Positions 6,218-15,145 of a stretch of DNA of 57,042 bases are shown here, piece after piece. A model generated the notes under the pieces. That model was not told where the DNA came from and did not search any database. It was given only the letters and a program-made list of their open reading frames with translations. The translations under genes were made by a program, and so were the position numbers. The DNA is from Flavobacterium sp. UBA6195 (lineage in GTDB: Bacteria; Bacteroidota; Bacteroidia; Flavobacteriales; Flavobacteriaceae). Numbering within the stretch: position 1 is the first letter of the stretch; each line of letters starts with the position of its first letter. Location: the NCBI RefSeq assembly GCF_002422095.1, contig NZ_DITB01000070.1, forward strand, positions 1 to 57,042, given 5' to 3'.

Positions 6218-7498
6218 ATGTCAGTTTTAGAAAAAATGAGTTCGGCTGAAGCTATTGCATTAGAAGACAAACACGGTGCACACAATTATCACCCACTACC
6301 AGTAGTTTTAAGTAGAGGAGAAGGAGTTTATGTATGGGATGTAGAAGGAAAGAAATATTATGATTTTCTTTCAGCGTATTCTGCTGTAAATCAAGGACAT
6401 TGTCATCCAAAAATTGTAGGGGCAATGGTAGAGCAAGCACAAACATTAACGTTAACATCAAGAGCATTTTACAACGATAAATTAGGGGTTTACGAACAAT
6501 TTGTAACCAACTATTTCGGATTTGATAAAGTATTACCAATGAACACAGGAGCTGAAGCAGTGGAAACCGCTTTGAAATTGTGTAGAAAATGGGCTTACGA
6601 GAAAAAAGGAATTAACGAAAACGACGCTCAAATTATCGTTTGTGATGGTAACTTTCACGGAAGAACGACTACAATCATTTCATTCTCAAACGATGAAAAC
6701 GCACGTAAAAACTTCGGACCTTATACGGCTGGATTTATCAGTATCCCTTACGATGACATCGACGCTTTAGAAAAAGCAGTAAATTCATCGAAAAACATTG
6801 CAGGATTCTTAGTAGAACCTATTCAAGGGGAAGCTGGTGTTTATACTCCTTCTGACGATTTTATCAAAAAAGCAAAAGCAATTTGTGAAGCGAATAACGT
6901 TTTATTTATTGCTGACGAGGTGCAAACAGGTATCGCTAGAACAGGTTCGTTATTAGCGGTTTGTGGAAATTGTACTTGTGAAGCAAAATGTGAAAAACAA
7001 GCAACTTATACCCAACCTGATATTTTAATTTTAGGAAAAGCCTTATCAGGTGGCGCTTATCCAGTTTCTGCAGTTTTGGCAAATGATAACATTATGAATG
7101 TCATCAAACCAGGACAACACGGATCTACTTTTGGAGGGAATCCAGTAGCGGCTGCGGTTGCTATGGCGGCATTAGAAGTAGTTTCAGAAGAAAGTTTGTC
7201 TCAAAACGCTAGAAAATTAGGTAAAATATTCCGTGAAGAATTAGGTAAATTTATCGAAACTTCAAACATTGCTACTTTAGTAAGAGGCAAAGGTCTATTA
7301 AACGCTGTTGTAATTAACGATACCGAAGAAAGCGACACGGCTTGGAATATTTGTGTACGTTTAGCAGAAAACGGTTTATTAGCAAAACCAACACATGGAA
7401 ACATCATTCGTTTTGCTCCTCCTTTAGTTATGAACGAAGAGCAATTGAGACATTGTGTTTCAATTATCATCACTACTTTAAAAGAGTTCGAGAAATAA
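6218..7498 (+). CDS. rocD: Ornithine aminotransferase
   Basis: This PLP enzyme converts ornithine and 2-oxoglutarate to glutamate semialdehyde and glutamate, linking arginine/ornithine breakdown to proline and glutamate. In the 426-residue protein, NTGAEAVETALKL is the phosphate-binding region, D233 (IADEVQTG) binds the pyridine nitrogen and K274 (LGKALSGGA) forms the Schiff base. Between them is a Cys-rich insertion, C249-x2-C252-x-C254-x3-C258 (AVCGNCTCEAKC), where usual enzymes have a short loop; it could bind a metal. The start is the ATG at 6218; a TTG at 6188 gives a less likely extension. The product feeds ProC, whose gene in this window is frameshifted. Confidence 0.95.
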   Translation: MSVLEKMSSAEAIALEDKHGAHNYHPLPVVLSRGEGVYVWDVEGKKYYDFLSAYSAVNQGHCHPKIVGAMVEQAQTLTLTSRAFYNDKLGVYEQFVTNYFGFDKVLPMNTGAEAVETALKLCRKWAYEKKGINENDAQIIVCDGNFHGRTTTIISFSNDENARKNFGPYTAGFISIPYDDIDALEKAVNSSKNIAGFLVEPIQGEAGVYTPSDDFIKKAKAICEANNVLFIADEVQTGIARTGSLLAVCGNCTCEAKCEKQATYTQPDILILGKALSGGAYPVSAVLANDNIMNVIKPGQHGSTFGGNPVAAAVAMAALEVVSEESLSQNARKLGKIFREELGKFIETSNIATLVRGKGLLNAVVINDTEESDTAWNICVRLAENGLLAKPTHGNIIRFAPPLVMNEEQLRHCVSIIITTLKEFEK

Positions 7499-7515
7499 AT
7501 GATTGATTAGTAAAT

Positions 7516-7542
7516 AAAAATCCCGCTTGAATCGGGATTTTT
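7516..7542 (+). terminator. Terminator after rocD
   Basis: AAAAATCCCG at 7516-7525 pairs with CGGGATTTTT at 7533-7542 around a 7-base loop. The T-run forms part of the right arm. It lies 17 bases after the rocD stop. Confidence 0.9.
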
Positions 7543-7571
7543 ATTTTAAATTTGATTAAATTTTGAAAGTA

Positions 7572-8393
7572 ATGAAATATTGTTGTTTCCTATTAGGTAT
7601 GTTGTTATTCCAAATATCATTTGGACAAGAACAAGCCGTTTTTTATTTTGATAATAATAAGTTTGAATTGAACAAAACAGAAGCAGCCAAACTCCAAAAA
7701 TGGATTGCTGAAAATACAAGTTCAAAAATTCTTTCTATTACAGGTTCAACAGACGAAGTAGGAACCTCAGGTTATAACGATACGTTATCGCAAAAACGCG
7801 TAAGTTATGTTTTTAATCAAATCAAAGGAAAAGTAAATATTAGACCTGATTTTAAAAGTATCTCTCTAGGTGAAAAAGGCGCTACTTCAACTAATAAAGC
7901 TGAAAATAGAAAAGCCATCATTCACTATTTATTAGAAAAAGATTTAGATAAAGAAAATGAAGTTTTAGGAATTAAAGTTGCAGTACCTGAAGTTGTTATA
8001 CCTGAAGATGCACCATTAGAGGAGAAAGTAAGATTGGCAAAAGTTGGAACAAAAATTATATTAAAAAATATTAATTTCTATCAAAATACTTTTGCAACAA
8101 TGCCAGAATCGCAAGGAACATTGTATGATTTACTTTTTATAATGCAAAACAATCCCGATTTAATAATTGAAATTCAAGGGCATATTTGTTGTATTGATAA
8201 AGATTACCGTAATTTGTCGTTAGATAGAGCAAAACAAATTAAACGTTTTCTCGTTTATAATGGTATACAAGAGTATCGTGTTAAGACAAAAGGATTTGGT
8301 GTTTCACAACCTATTTACCCAATTCCAGAGGCAACACCAGAACAAGCTGCAGCAAATAGAAGAGTTGAAATTGAAATTTTAAGTAAGAAATAA
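7572..8393 (+). CDS. OmpA-family protein with two OmpA-like regions
   Basis: The protein is 273 residues from the ATG at 7572, with a Sec signal peptide (KYCCFLLGMLLFQISFG). Two OmpA-like regions can be seen. The first (about 20-125) starts VFYFDNNKFELN and ends with the NKAENRKAIIHYL motif. The second (about 155-273) contains IEIQGHICC, SLDRAKQIKRFL, VKTKGFG and ends AANRRVEIEIL. The family binds peptidoglycan non-covalently and anchors the outer membrane. There is no beta-barrel domain, so it is probably periplasmic. Two adjacent cysteines in GHICC are unusual. Its stop codon overlaps the start of the next gene (TAATG). Confidence 0.85.
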   Translation: MKYCCFLLGMLLFQISFGQEQAVFYFDNNKFELNKTEAAKLQKWIAENTSSKILSITGSTDEVGTSGYNDTLSQKRVSYVFNQIKGKVNIRPDFKSISLGEKGATSTNKAENRKAIIHYLLEKDLDKENEVLGIKVAVPEVVIPEDAPLEEKVRLAKVGTKIILKNINFYQNTFATMPESQGTLYDLLFIMQNNPDLIIEIQGHICCIDKDYRNLSLDRAKQIKRFLVYNGIQEYRVKTKGFGVSQPIYPIPEATPEQAAANRRVEIEILSKK

Positions 8394-8839
8394 TGAGAAA
8401 CGTATTAATTGTTTTAATGGTTTTTATCACAGCTTTTTCAATAAGTTGTAATGATTCTTGTGATGAAGGAAATAAGCCAACACCTGCGTCTTTTTTTGTT
8501 GAAATTGTGGAGGAAACATCAGGTGAAAATGTGTTTGAAAACACAACCTATACGGCACAGCAAATTACAATTGAGGATTTAGACGAAGTTGCAATTCCTT
8601 ATAGATTTATTCAAAATTCGAACATTATTCAAATTTTTCCATCAGTTGTAAATGCTACAGGAAATTCGTTTTTAATCAAATTAAACAACGAAACAACAAT
8701 GCAAACAAACGAAATTAATGTCAATTATGATGTTTCGTCTAGCGTAGGAGAATGTTTCACAACCTATAAAATTGAGAATATTTTGTTTCCAAATAATACT
8801 TCAGAATTAGTTGAAGCTGTACATGTTGTAAAAATTTAA
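8393..8839 (+). CDS. Small lipoprotein, function unknown
   Basis: This 148-residue lipoprotein has C19 as the likely lipidation site (AFSISC) and a second Cys four residues later (NDSCDEG). A further Cys near the C-terminal third (VGECFTTYKI) could form a disulfide. The rest looks beta-rich. Its TAATG overlap with the OmpA-family gene means the two are made together. The arrangement, and a loose likeness of the C-x-EG start, recall the DUF6452/DUF6048 pair at 2042-3233, but I cannot assign it to that family by eye. Confidence 0.75.
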   Translation: MRNVLIVLMVFITAFSISCNDSCDEGNKPTPASFFVEIVEETSGENVFENTTYTAQQITIEDLDEVAIPYRFIQNSNIIQIFPSVVNATGNSFLIKLNNETTMQTNEINVNYDVSSSVGECFTTYKIENILFPNNTSELVEAVHVVKI

Positions 8840-8880
8840 CAAATTCTAAATTCATACTTCTAAATTCTAAATTTTAGAAC

Positions 8881-8888
8881 TATCTTTG
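8881..8888 (+). promoter_or_regulatory. -7 box before purM
   Basis: TATCTTTG matches TAnnTTTG. The transcript would start within a few bases and open with an A/C-rich leader of CAA units to the ATG at 8918. No clear TTG is seen at the -33 spacing. Confidence 0.5.
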
Positions 8889-8917
8889 CGCCACAACAAC
8901 AACAACACACTACATAC

Positions 8918-10096
8918 ATGAGTTCTGATACGAGCAAACGCTACAATTTAAGAGGAGTTTCGGCCTCTAAAGAAGATGTGCACCAAGCTATCAAAAACAT
9001 CGACAAAGGCTTATTTCCACAAGCATTTTGTAAAATTATCCCAGATTATTTAACTAATGACGACCAATATTGCATCATTATGCACGCTGATGGCGCAGGA
9101 ACCAAATCTTCCTTAGCCTACATGTATTGGAAAGAAACTGGCGATATTTCGGTTTGGAAAGGAATTGCTCAAGATGCTTTAATCATGAATATTGATGATT
9201 TATTATGCGTGGGAGCAACCGATAATATTCTACTTTCATCCACAATCGGAAGAAACAAAAATCTAATTCCAGGCGAAGTCATTTCAGCCATCATCAATGG
9301 AACAGAAGAATTGATTTCCGAATTAAAAAATCACGGAGTTACTATTCATTCCACTGGAGGTGAAACTGCCGATGTAGGTGATTTAGTTCGAACTATCATA
9401 GTAGATTCAACCGTTACAGCTCGCATGAAACGCGCCGATGTGATTGATAATGCGAATATTCAAGCGGGTGATGTAATTGTAGGGCTAGCTTCTTTTGGTC
9501 AAGCTACTTACGAAAAAGAATACAATGGCGGAATGGGAAGCAACGGCTTAACTTCGGCGCGTCATGATGTTTTTGCCAAATATTTAGCGGAAAAATATCC
9601 AGAAAGTTTTGATGCTTCTGTTCCAAATGAATTGGTGTATTCAGGTCAGACCAAATTAACAGATAAAGTTGAAAATAGTCCAATTGACGCTGGAAAATTA
9701 GTACTTTCTCCAACGAGAACATACGCTCCAGTGATCAAAAAGATTTTATCAAAATACAATTCCAATCAAATTCACGGAATGGTACACTGTTCTGGTGGTG
9801 CACAAACAAAAGTGCTTCACTTCGTAGACAACGTACACGTGATTAAAGATAATTTATTTCCAGTACCACCCTTGTTCCAATTAATTCGTGAACAATCCAA
9901 AACCGATTGGAAAGAAATGTACCAAGTTTTCAATTGTGGTCATCGCATGGAATTATATGTTCCTGCAGAAGTAGCACAAGACATTATCGAAATTTCAAAA
10001 TCATTCCATATCGAAGCACAAATCGTAGGAAGAGTGGAAAAATCAGATAGTAAGAAATTAACAATTACATCCGAATACGGAACGTTTGAATATTAA
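8918..10096 (+). CDS. purM: Phosphoribosylformylglycinamidine cyclo-ligase (AIR synthetase)
   Basis: PurM closes the imidazole ring of FGAM with ATP to give AIR in purine synthesis. The protein is 392 residues, the longer form usual in Bacteroidota. The substrate and ATP-binding motifs are visible: HADGAGTKSSLAY near the N-terminus, DALIMNIDDLLCVGA, and STGGETADVGDLV. The C-terminal half has GMVHCSGGAQTKVLHF and VFNCGHRMELYV. The gene is followed after 72 bases by guaA, another purine gene, with a palindrome in the gap. Its leader resembles those of guaA and pyrG. Confidence 0.92.
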   Translation: MSSDTSKRYNLRGVSASKEDVHQAIKNIDKGLFPQAFCKIIPDYLTNDDQYCIIMHADGAGTKSSLAYMYWKETGDISVWKGIAQDALIMNIDDLLCVGATDNILLSSTIGRNKNLIPGEVISAIINGTEELISELKNHGVTIHSTGGETADVGDLVRTIIVDSTVTARMKRADVIDNANIQAGDVIVGLASFGQATYEKEYNGGMGSNGLTSARHDVFAKYLAEKYPESFDASVPNELVYSGQTKLTDKVENSPIDAGKLVLSPTRTYAPVIKKILSKYNSNQIHGMVHCSGGAQTKVLHFVDNVHVIKDNLFPVPPLFQLIREQSKTDWKEMYQVFNCGHRMELYVPAEVAQDIIEISKSFHIEAQIVGRVEKSDSKKLTITSEYGTFEY

Positions 10097-10103
10097 TCTG
10101 TAG

Positions 10104-10123
10104 AGACAAGTCATGACTTGTCT
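10104..10123. repeat. 20-bp perfect palindrome between purM and guaA
   Basis: AGACAAGTCATGACTTGTCT is a perfect inverted repeat with no loop. The flank GTAG on the left and the core remind me of dispersed GTAGAGAC...GTCTCTAC palindromes in Bacteroidota intergenic regions, but here the right outer arm has decayed. The short T-rich stretch after it could give weak termination. Confidence 0.65.
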
Positions 10124-10168
10124 TTCTGTTTTTAATGAAATTAAAATTTACAACACAACAACAATAAA

Positions 10169-11701
10169 ATGCAACACAACGTATTAATTTTAGATTTCGG
10201 TTCGCAATACACCCAATTAATTGCCCGAAGAGTAAGAGAATTAAACATTTTCTGCGAGATTTTTCCATTCGATAAAATTCCAGCAGATTTATCATCATAC
10301 AAAGCCGTTATTTTAGGCGGAAGTCCGTTTTCGGTTCGTTCAGAAAATGCTTTACATCCTGATTTATCTCAAATAAGAGGGAAATTACCTGTATTAGCCG
10401 TTTGTTATGGCGCACAATATTTAGCCCATTTTTCAGGCGGAGAAGTAGCCGCTTCCAATACGAGAGAATACGGAAGAGCGAATTTATCTTACATTAAAGA
10501 AGACGAAGTGTTTTTAGAAGGTGTAAGTCCTAACAGTCAAGTTTGGATGTCGCATTCCGATTCTATCAAGAAATTGCCAACAAATGGAGTTAAGATTGCT
10601 AGTACAAAAGATGTAGAAAATGCAGCTTATAAAATTGAAGGCGAAACCACTTATGCGATTCAATTTCATCCAGAAGTTTATCATTCTTCAGATGGAAAAC
10701 AAATGTTGGAAAACTTCTTAGTAAAAATTGCCAAAGTGCCACAAACTTTTACACCTAATGCTTTCGTTGAAGAAATTGTAGCCGAAATGAAAGCTAAGAT
10801 TGGAACTGATAAAGTAGTTTTAGGACTTTCGGGTGGTGTTGATTCAACCGTAGCAGCCGTTTTGTTGAATAAAGCTATCGGTGAAAACTTATATTGTATT
10901 TTCGTAAACAACGGATTATTACGTAAAAACGAATTCCAAAATGTACTCAATCAGTACAAAGGAATGGGCTTAAATGTAAAAGGAGTTGATGCTTCGGCAC
11001 GTTTTTTGGATGCGTTAGCCGGGTTAGATGATCCAGAAGCAAAACGTAAGGCAATTGGTCGTGTTTTTATTGAAGTTTTTGATGATGAAGCCAACCAATT
11101 AACCGATGTAAAATGGTTAGGTCAAGGTACCATTTACCCTGATGTAATTGAATCAGTATCAGCAACGGGCGGACCTTCGGCAACGATTAAATCGCATCAT
11201 AATGTAGGTGGATTACCAGATTTCATGAAATTGCAAGTAGTGGAACCTTTACGAATGTTATTCAAAGATGAGGTTCGTAGAGTAGGAAGAAGCTTAGGAA
11301 TTGACGAAGAATTATTAGGCCGTCATCCGTTCCCCGGACCAGGATTAGCGATTCGTATTTTAGGCGATATTACACCAGAAAAAGTAGCTATTTTACAAGA
11401 AGTAGATGCGGTTTTCATCAACGGATTAAAAGAACACGGATTGTACGATAAAGTTTGGCAAGCAGGTGCCATTTTATTACCAGTTAATAGTGTAGGTGTA
11501 ATGGGAGATGAGCGTACTTATGAGAAAGTAGTGGCTTTACGTGCGGTGGAATCTACCGATGGTATGACGGCTGATTGGGTACATTTACCCTATGAGTTTT
11601 TAATGAAAATTTCTAATGAAATTATAAACAACGTTAGAGGGGTAAACCGCGTGGTGTATGACATCAGCTCTAAACCACCTGCAACGATTGAATGGGAATA
11701 A
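10169..11701 (+). CDS. guaA: GMP synthase (glutamine-hydrolysing)
   Basis: GuaA aminates XMP to GMP using glutamine and ATP. The 510-residue protein has a class I glutamine amidotransferase domain first (about 1-190), with the nucleophile Cys in LAVCYGAQYLAH and the His-Glu pair in FHPEVYHS. The ATP-pyrophosphatase domain follows, with the P-loop LGLSGGVDSTVAA, and then the dimerisation domain (HPFPGPGLAIRILGDI; ending SSKPPATIEWE). It follows purM and has an A/C-rich leader of CAACAACAA type. It may be co-transcribed with purM or have its own start after the palindrome. Confidence 0.98.
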   Translation: MQHNVLILDFGSQYTQLIARRVRELNIFCEIFPFDKIPADLSSYKAVILGGSPFSVRSENALHPDLSQIRGKLPVLAVCYGAQYLAHFSGGEVAASNTREYGRANLSYIKEDEVFLEGVSPNSQVWMSHSDSIKKLPTNGVKIASTKDVENAAYKIEGETTYAIQFHPEVYHSSDGKQMLENFLVKIAKVPQTFTPNAFVEEIVAEMKAKIGTDKVVLGLSGGVDSTVAAVLLNKAIGENLYCIFVNNGLLRKNEFQNVLNQYKGMGLNVKGVDASARFLDALAGLDDPEAKRKAIGRVFIEVFDDEANQLTDVKWLGQGTIYPDVIESVSATGGPSATIKSHHNVGGLPDFMKLQVVEPLRMLFKDEVRRVGRSLGIDEELLGRHPFPGPGLAIRILGDITPEKVAILQEVDAVFINGLKEHGLYDKVWQAGAILLPVNSVGVMGDERTYEKVVALRAVESTDGMTADWVHLPYEFLMKISNEIINNVRGVNRVVYDISSKPPATIEWE

Positions 11702-11727
11702 ATTAATTTTAATTCAATACATAAATT

Positions 11728-11776
11728 TCAATAGCAATTATTTTTGTTCTATTTTTACAATATCAATTGCTATTGA
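11728..11776 (+). terminator. Long-loop hairpin after guaA with a promoter box in its loop
   Basis: TCAATAGCAATT at 11728-11739 pairs perfectly with AATTGCTATTGA at 11765-11776, and a run of seven T follows. The loop is 25 bases and contains TATTTTTG at 11739-11746, a -7-like box for the LysM gene at 11792. Termination of guaA is the simpler reading, but the two signals overlap. Confidence 0.6.
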
Positions 11777-11791
11777 TTTTTTTATTTTAAA

Positions 11792-13531
11792 ATGTTTAGG
11801 TTTATGATGAGAAGAATTGTATTTCTTATTTCTTTCTTTCAAGTTATTACGTTTCAGCTTCAGGCACAAATTCAACATGTTGTAGCCAAAGGAGAAACGG
11901 TTTTTCAAATTGCAAAAAAATATGAAGTAACGCCTTACGATATTTATCGTTTGAATCCAGATGCAAAAGAAGCGCTGAAAGAAAATACGACTTTATTAAT
12001 TCCAAAACCATCAACTGGGAAAGCGATAGTTCATGAAGTAGGAGAGAAAGAAACGCTTTACGGAATCGCAAAAAAATATAACGTAACCGTATCAGATTTA
12101 GAGCAATGGAACAAATCTGCTTTAGAAGGAGGTTTAAAAAAAGGACAACAGATTTTTGTTTCCAAACCTTCATCTACTCAGGAAAAGTCTTTATCTACTA
12201 TTGTGTCGGATACTAAGCCTAAGATTGCTACTAAGACAGCACTATCTGAATATGAAGTACAACCAAAAGAAACGCTTTATAGTTTATCTAAAAAATTCGA
12301 TATCGCTCAAGCGGATTTAATTACACTTAATCCAGATTTACAAGATGGTTTAAAAATTGGAATGATTTTAAAAGTACCATCTAACGGAACAGGAACTTTT
12401 GTTTCAAGAACTAAAGATTCTGTTTTAGTAGCTAAAAACAAAGCGAATTTAATTGCTTCGGTTGATAAATCGAAACAAAAAAACATGGTGTTGTTATTGC
12501 CTTTCAACTTAACGAAAATCGAAACGGATTCAGTTAAGACTAAAACAGAGCAATTAAAAACGAATAAATTCTTAAACCTTACTTTAGATTTTTACGCTGG
12601 TGCTCAAATGGCGATTGATTCAGCAAAAGTGTTGGGATTACCTGTTAATGTTAAAGTTTACGATGTAGAAAGCACGAAATATTCATCGAATGTAGCTTCG
12701 ATTATTTCTAAAAATAACTTTGAAAATGTAGATGTGGTAGTGGGACCTTTTCAAAACACTGTAGTGGAAACAACGGCACAATTGTTAGCAAAATATAATG
12801 TTCCTGTGATTTCGCCTTTGTCGAAAGAACGTGGTTTACCAATGAATAATTTGTATTATTCGATTCCGTCTGAAGATTTATTAAAAGTTTCAATGTTTAA
12901 TTATTTTAAGGCAAAAAAAGGAAATGTAGTAGCCATCATTAGTACTAAAAAAGCTTCGTCAAAAGATTATATTACGGCAAATCATCCAGAAGTTAAACAT
13001 GCATTGTTTAATGATAAAGGTGTTTTAGATGTAGCGCTTTTGAAAACACAATTGGTTAAAGGACAAAAGAATTTTGTTTTAATGGAAATCGAAAAAGCAA
13101 GTACTATTTTGAATATTACCAATATTTTGAAAGGATTACAAAAAGAATATGATATTCAATTGGCTGTTTTAGAATTGTATGATGCGTTGGATTTTGAAGA
13201 AATTCCAATGAAGAATTTAACTGATTTGAAATTGTTATTCCCATCTACAACTAAAGTTGCAGAAACCCCAGAGGAAAAGATTTTTGAAAAACAATTCAAG
13301 AAAATCAACAATATTTATCCAAACGCTGCTGCTAAAAAAGGTTTTGATGTGACTTTTGATGCGATGTTGCGTATTTGCCAACCAGAAGGTTTTGTAAAAT
13401 CAGCAGCAACAACCAAAACAGAATACATTGAAAACGCTTTTGATTATAGTTCAAACAACGGAATGATTACCAATAACGCAACGTATTTATTGTATTACGA
13501 CAGCGATTTAACTATTAAACAAGCACAATAA
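11792..13531 (+). CDS. LysM-repeat protein with periplasmic-binding-like domain
   Basis: This 579-residue exported protein has a signal peptide (about 1-26, ending QLQAQ; an internal ATG five codons in is also possible). Three LysM domains follow, at about 27-72 (VVAKGETVFQIAKKY), 78-124 (EVGEKETLYGIAKKY) and 150-196 (EVQPKETLYSLSKKF). They bind peptidoglycan glycan strands. From about 230 on it resembles a type I periplasmic-binding fold (MVLLLPFNLT, FYAGAQMAIDSAK, DVVVGPFQN, YNVPVISPLSKE), as in Leu/Ile/Val-binding proteins and LpoA-like activators. It probably acts at the cell wall; the ligand is unknown. It overlaps the OsmC gene by one base. Confidence 0.88.
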   Translation: MFRFMMRRIVFLISFFQVITFQLQAQIQHVVAKGETVFQIAKKYEVTPYDIYRLNPDAKEALKENTTLLIPKPSTGKAIVHEVGEKETLYGIAKKYNVTVSDLEQWNKSALEGGLKKGQQIFVSKPSSTQEKSLSTIVSDTKPKIATKTALSEYEVQPKETLYSLSKKFDIAQADLITLNPDLQDGLKIGMILKVPSNGTGTFVSRTKDSVLVAKNKANLIASVDKSKQKNMVLLLPFNLTKIETDSVKTKTEQLKTNKFLNLTLDFYAGAQMAIDSAKVLGLPVNVKVYDVESTKYSSNVASIISKNNFENVDVVVGPFQNTVVETTAQLLAKYNVPVISPLSKERGLPMNNLYYSIPSEDLLKVSMFNYFKAKKGNVVAIISTKKASSKDYITANHPEVKHALFNDKGVLDVALLKTQLVKGQKNFVLMEIEKASTILNITNILKGLQKEYDIQLAVLELYDALDFEEIPMKNLTDLKLLFPSTTKVAETPEEKIFEKQFKKINNIYPNAAAKKGFDVTFDAMLRICQPEGFVKSAATTKTEYIENAFDYSSNNGMITNNATYLLYYDSDLTIKQAQ

Positions 13532-13935
13532 TGGCAACTTCAAACATAACATACGTTGGTGATTTAAGAACCGTTTGTATTCATTTACAATCGGGTACTC
13601 AGATTTTAACCGATGCTCCAACAGATAATCATGGAAAAGGAGAAGCGTTTTCTCCAACAGACTTAGTAGCTACTGCTTTAGGTAGTTGTATGGTTTCTAT
13701 TATGGGAATAAAATCTAAAGATTTGGATGTTGATTTAAAAGATTCAACAGTTTCTATTACTAAAATTATGCAAGCTGAACCACGAAAAATTGCAAAAATT
13801 GAAGTTATTCTCAACATGTCTATTGAAACTTCTGAAAAAAACAAAACCATTTTGGAAAGAGCAGCAATGACATGTCCAGTCTTATTAAGTTTACATCCTG
13901 ATATTGAAAAGGATGTTGTTTTTAATTGGAAGTAA
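13531..13935 (+). CDS. OsmC family protein
   Basis: This 134-residue cytoplasmic protein belongs to the OsmC/Ohr family of thiol peroxidases. The typical features are FSPTDLVATALGSCMVSIMG with the first conserved Cys and ERAAMTCPVLLSLHPDIE with the second. These two cysteines form the redox pair in characterised members that reduce organic hydroperoxides. The start ATG overlaps the stop of the LysM gene (TAATG). Confidence 0.9.
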   Translation: MATSNITYVGDLRTVCIHLQSGTQILTDAPTDNHGKGEAFSPTDLVATALGSCMVSIMGIKSKDLDVDLKDSTVSITKIMQAEPRKIAKIEVILNMSIETSEKNKTILERAAMTCPVLLSLHPDIEKDVVFNWK

Positions 13936-13985
13936 TTAAACTGAATTTTATCCACAATCTTTTCATTTCGAAGGAATCTCTTTTT

Positions 13986-14744
13986 ATGAAGTTATTTTCA
14001 ATAATCTTATTATTTGCATTTAATTCAATTCAGTCTCAAAATTTTGAAGGTGAATTGAGCTATAATGCAAAGATGGATGGTTATGTGATTTATAAATCGG
14101 ATACATTGAAATTTAAAGATTTAAAAGATAAAATGATTCAAAAAGGGGAGTATTTTGATTCTCTTAATATTAAGATTAATGATTTGGGTTATGTAAAAAA
14201 AATCAATAATGGTAAAAACGAAACGGTAATTTTAAATTTCAATGAAAAAAAGAAATATATAATTACTGAAAAAGAACTTACTGTTGATGATTTGAATTTT
14301 AGAAATATCTATAATAGACAATTAGGTGCAGATTATAGTCATAATGAAATCATTGAGTTGACCCAAAATGATACAATCATAAAATTTAACAATACTGAAA
14401 TTAAAGCGAATAGGATAACTGTTAAGAAAAAATACTCTAAAGAAATCTATTTAATTTCTGATGGTTTTTTAAGACTTCCTGTAAAAAGAAATATTTTGAT
14501 TAGTGAAGATAATCAAATTTATGATAAAGAAGTGGAAGATTTAATAGGTTCTAATTTAATTTTAAAATACACAATGACAACAACCATGTTAGGCTATATG
14601 ATTATTGATATAGAACTAACAAAGATTGAGGAAAAGGAAATTCCGATGGCTAATTTCGAAATCCCAAAACATATCGAAGATAAAGAGTACAAAAGAATAA
14701 ATAAAGATTCTGAAAGATTCAAGTTTTATAAGATAGTAAATTAG
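13986..14744 (+). CDS. Secreted protein, function unknown
   Basis: I start this protein at the ATG at 13986, giving 252 residues with a Sec signal peptide (KLFSIILLFAFNSIQSQ). A start at 13926 would overlap OsmC and place 20 residues before the signal peptide. The mature part begins NFEGELSYNAKM, similar to the opening of some DUF4412/GLPGLI-type secreted proteins. The protein is Lys/Ile/Asn-rich and beta-like, with ANFEIPKHIEDK near the end. I do not recognise the family with confidence. Confidence 0.7.
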   Translation: MKLFSIILLFAFNSIQSQNFEGELSYNAKMDGYVIYKSDTLKFKDLKDKMIQKGEYFDSLNIKINDLGYVKKINNGKNETVILNFNEKKKYIITEKELTVDDLNFRNIYNRQLGADYSHNEIIELTQNDTIIKFNNTEIKANRITVKKKYSKEIYLISDGFLRLPVKRNILISEDNQIYDKEVEDLIGSNLILKYTMTTTMLGYMIIDIELTKIEEKEIPMANFEIPKHIEDKEYKRINKDSERFKFYKIVN

Positions 14745-14783
14745 TCTTTCTTCTTTTCTCTTTTTTCTATCCACTAAAAAATA

Positions 14784-15011
14784 ATGACCAACCACGAACT
14801 CCTCATCAAACTCGCACACACTAAAATGCCTTTTGGTAAATACGAAGGTTATTATTTAATCGACCTTCCGGAGTATTACGTGGTTTGGTATGCCAATAAA
14901 GGTTTCCCAAAAGGACAATTAGGCGAACAATTAAAATTGGTTCACGAACTTAAGCTAAACGGCTTAGAAGAACTCGTTCGAAACATCCGAAGAAACTTTC
15001 CTAAAAAGTAA
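14784..15011 (+). CDS. DUF3820 family small protein
   Basis: This 75-residue protein has the DUF3820 signature: KMPFGKYEGYYLIDLPEYYVVW followed by GFPKGQLGEQL (read in two pieces: KMPFGKYEGYYLID and LPEYYVVWYANKGFPKG). A family link to exonuclease-like folds has been proposed for relatives, but no catalytic residues can be named here. It stands alone between a secreted protein and a repeat-bearing gap. Confidence 0.88.
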   Translation: MTNHELLIKLAHTKMPFGKYEGYYLIDLPEYYVVWYANKGFPKGQLGEQLKLVHELKLNGLEELVRNIRRNFPKK

Positions 15012-15145
15012 TCTATTTTTTTTCATAGATTAAAGGATTTTCACTGATTAACTTTGTTAATTCATGTAATATTTGTTAGTAAAATTTTGTTTGTTACATA
15101 AGAAACTTCTTAAAATAATAAAATTTTATACAGTTTAAAATAATG

